Source: Crocinitomicaceae bacterium (GTDB taxonomy: Bacteria > Bacteroidota > Bacteroidia > Flavobacteriales_D > Crocinitomicaceae). From it: DNA of 8,054 bases. Where the stretch lies: positions 1-8,054 of the forward strand of contig JABSPC010000031.1 in assembly GCA_013215515.1 (NCBI GenBank). Direction: 5' to 3'. How positions within the stretch are numbered: the first letter of the stretch is position 1; the number at the start of each line of letters is the position of its first letter. This document shows positions 6,511-8,054 of the stretch, piece after piece. The translations under genes and the position numbers were made by a program. Below the pieces are notes generated by a model, which searched no databases, was not told the origin of the DNA, and saw only the letters and a list, made by a program, of their open reading frames with translations.

Positions 6511-7820
6511 CTGCTGAGGTTGATGTTTTGTATATTGACACTCATTATATTCACGAAGTTACGAGTCCGCAAGCCTTTTCTGGATTGGACGCTAGAGGAT
6601 TAAAAGTACTTCGCCCGAAACAGACAATTGCAACGGCTGATCATAATATCCCAACGAAGAATCAACACCTTCCAATAGAGAATAAGCTCTCGAATATTCA
6701 GGTTTCTACCCTCGTTCAAAACTGTGCGAATCACAATATTGAACTCTTTGGTGTAGGGCATGAGAAAAACGGAATTGTCCACGTTATCGGCCCAGAAAAC
6801 GGATATACACTTCCTGGGATGACCATTGTTTGTGGTGACAGTCACACATCTACACATGGCGCATTTGGAGCCTTGGCTTTTGGAATTGGAACATCTCAAG
6901 TAGAACATGTTTTAACAACCCAGGCTTTGCTTTTAAGTCGACCAAAGACGATGCGAATCACAGTGAACGGTTGTTTGCAAAGAGGTGTAACCGCTAAAGA
7001 TGCCGTCCTTTACATAATCGCGCAATTGGGAACAGAAGGCGCAACTGGGCATTTTGTAGAATTCACAGGGTCGGTATTCGAAAGCTTTTCGATGGAGGAA
7101 CGAATGACGGTGTGTAACATGAGTATTGAAATGGGCGCGCGAGGCGGAATGGTTGGCATCGATGCTACGACCATTGAATATGTTGATTCACGAATAGAAT
7201 TAAGTGAGACTCGAAAAAATGCTTGGCTCGATTTAAACTCAGATAGCAAAGCCGAATTTGACAGCACGATTGAATTTGACGGATCGACTATTGCTCCGAT
7301 GATAACAACGGGAACTTCTCCTGATACTGGAATTGACCTTACAAAATCAATTGCTTCCTCGAAGCGAAACAATCAAAAAGGGTTGAAGTACATGCAATTG
7401 GAGAATGAGGATACACTTCTCGGAAAGAAAATTGACTATGTGTTCATCGGAAGTTGTACGAACAGCCGAATTGAAGATTTAAGACAAGTAGCCGAAATAG
7501 CGAAGGACAGACAAAAAGCTGATCACGTCACTGTTTGGGTTGTTCCGGGCTCAAATGAAGTACGAAACCAAGCCAAAGAAGAAGGGTTGGATGTGATTTT
7601 TGAAGCTGCTGGATTCGAGTTTAGAGAACCAGGATGTTCCGCTTGCTTAGCAATGAACGATGATAAAATTCCAAGTGGCGCCTTGTGCGTTTCCACTTCC
7701 AATAGAAACTTTGAAGGACGCCAAGGTGATGGCGCTCGAACATTCTTAGCAAGTCCAATAACGGCAGCAGCAGCGGCAATTAAAGGAGAAATCACGGACC
7801 CACGAATTTATTTAAACTAA
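6456..7820 (+). CDS. leuC: 3-isopropylmalate dehydratase large subunit
   Basis: LeuC and LeuD together form isopropylmalate isomerase, an aconitase-family enzyme that turns 2-isopropylmalate into 3-isopropylmalate in the cytoplasm. The 454 residues are close to the usual 465 or so. The start is typical ([15 protein letters not shown]), followed by [19 protein letters not shown], and the signature [21 protein letters not shown]. The three [4Fe-4S] cysteines are present: Cys334 in FIGSCTNSR, and Cys394 and Cys397 in [11 protein letters not shown]. The C-terminus has [19 protein letters not shown], as usual. ATG 6456 is preceded by AAGGAA at 6445-6450, a fair ribosome binding site, and lies inside the leuA 3' end in another frame, which suggests translational coupling. 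leuD follows after one base. All features point to an intact, functional subunit. Confidence 0.96.
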   Translation: MPRTKIDKIWDQHIVKSVTAEVDVLYIDTHYIHEVTSPQAFSGLDARGLKVLRPKQTIATADHNIPTKNQHLPIENKLSNIQVSTLVQNCANHNIELFGVGHEKNGIVHVIGPENGYTLPGMTIVCGDSHTSTHGAFGALAFGIGTSQVEHVLTTQALLLSRPKTMRITVNGCLQRGVTAKDAVLYIIAQLGTEGATGHFVEFTGSVFESFSMEERMTVCNMSIEMGARGGMVGIDATTIEYVDSRIELSETRKNAWLDLNSDSKAEFDSTIEFDGSTIAPMITTGTSPDTGIDLTKSIASSKRNNQKGLKYMQLENEDTLLGKKIDYVFIGSCTNSRIEDLRQVAEIAKDRQKADHVTVWVVPGSNEVRNQAKEEGLDVIFEAAGFEFREPGCSACLAMNDDKIPSGALCVSTSNRNFEGRQGDGARTFLASPITAAAAAIKGEITDPRIYLN

Positions 7821-7821
7821 G

Positions 7822-8054
7822 ATGAAAATGATTCAATCAAGAGGCATGGTATTAAATGTCGAGAACATTGATACCGATCAGATAATTCCAGCTAAATTTT
7901 TAAAAGCGACTAGCCGAGATGGTTTTGGGGAACACTTGTTTTCAAATTGGCGTTACCTTGATAACGGTGAACTGAACCAAGAATTTGTTCTGAACACGGC
8001 AGCAAAAAACACAGCAGTGCTCATTGCAGGAAACAACTTTGGCTGTGGTTCAAG
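7822..8054 (+). CDS. leuD: 3-isopropylmalate dehydratase small subunit, N-terminal part
   Basis: LeuD is the swivelling small subunit that completes the LeuC active site. ATG 7822 lies one base after the leuC stop; ATG 7828 is a possible alternative start. The 77 complete codons in the window read through the family marks VENIDTDQIIPAKFLK, GFGEHLFSNWRY and AGNNFGCGS, the last being the start of the conserved GCGSSREH substrate-binding loop. The gene is cut by the window end at 8054; about 200 residues are expected in total. A leuB gene may follow, but this is outside the window. Confidence 0.96.
   Translation, partial: MKMIQSRGMVLNVENIDTDQIIPAKFLKATSRDGFGEHLFSNWRYLDNGELNQEFVLNTAAKNTAVLIAGNNFGCGS

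Noticed and set aside
6600..6908. Minus-strand open frame antisense to leuC
   Set aside because: Antisense to the strongly conserved N-terminal half of leuC, with no family marks; the same applies to the minus-strand frames at 7010-7372 and 7523-7795.

Overview
The window looks like chromosomal DNA of a member of the Bacteroidota, probably Flavobacteriales and possibly near Crocinitomicaceae. This rests on low GC, weak or absent Shine-Dalgarno sequences, one good match to the Bacteroidota -7 promoter element TAnnTTTG, short secreted proteins and lipoproteins typical of the phylum, and a helical 514-residue protein of a type I know mainly from this phylum. The family placement is inference. 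All recognised enzymes are housekeeping types, and I see no phage, transposon, CRISPR array, tRNA or rRNA.

Left part (1-2776): the window opens inside kbl (glycine C-acetyltransferase, threonine to glycine). One base after its stop comes a GNAT acetyltransferase gene, so the two probably share a transcript. The GNAT gene runs tail to tail into a minus-strand lipoprotein gene, and their stop codons overlap by 4 bases. Upstream of the lipoprotein on the same strand, 58 bases away, is a ChaN-like (haem-binding, Tiki superfamily) secreted protein. These two may form a small cell-envelope operon.

Middle (2777-5151): a 209-base spacer carries a short degenerate 8-base repeat. After it comes a plus-strand lipoprotein/membrane-protein gene in one reading frame, interrupted by two in-frame TAG codons, with a possible frameshift near its end. 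The simplest reading is a decaying gene; amber readthrough is the more exciting but less likely alternative. A convergent 514-residue helical protein gene of unknown function follows on the minus strand.

Right part (5152-8054): a leucine biosynthesis operon leuA-leuC-leuD, with leuD cut by the window end. leuA has no ATG anywhere near its 5' end and most likely starts at TTG 5308. It encodes only the catalytic and linker part of isopropylmalate synthase, without the C-terminal leucine-feedback domain. Its 3' end overlaps leuC by 55 bases, and leuD starts one base after leuC. The leuA upstream region holds a 17-codon ORF with four Leu codons, a perfect 10-bp inverted repeat and a T-run. This could be an attenuator that replaces the missing allosteric control, but a TAnnTTTG element lies downstream of it and offers a simpler promoter.

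I found no clearly new multi-gene system. The observations most worth checking are the leuA leader with the ATG-less, domain-less leuA, and the amber-interrupted lipoprotein gene.
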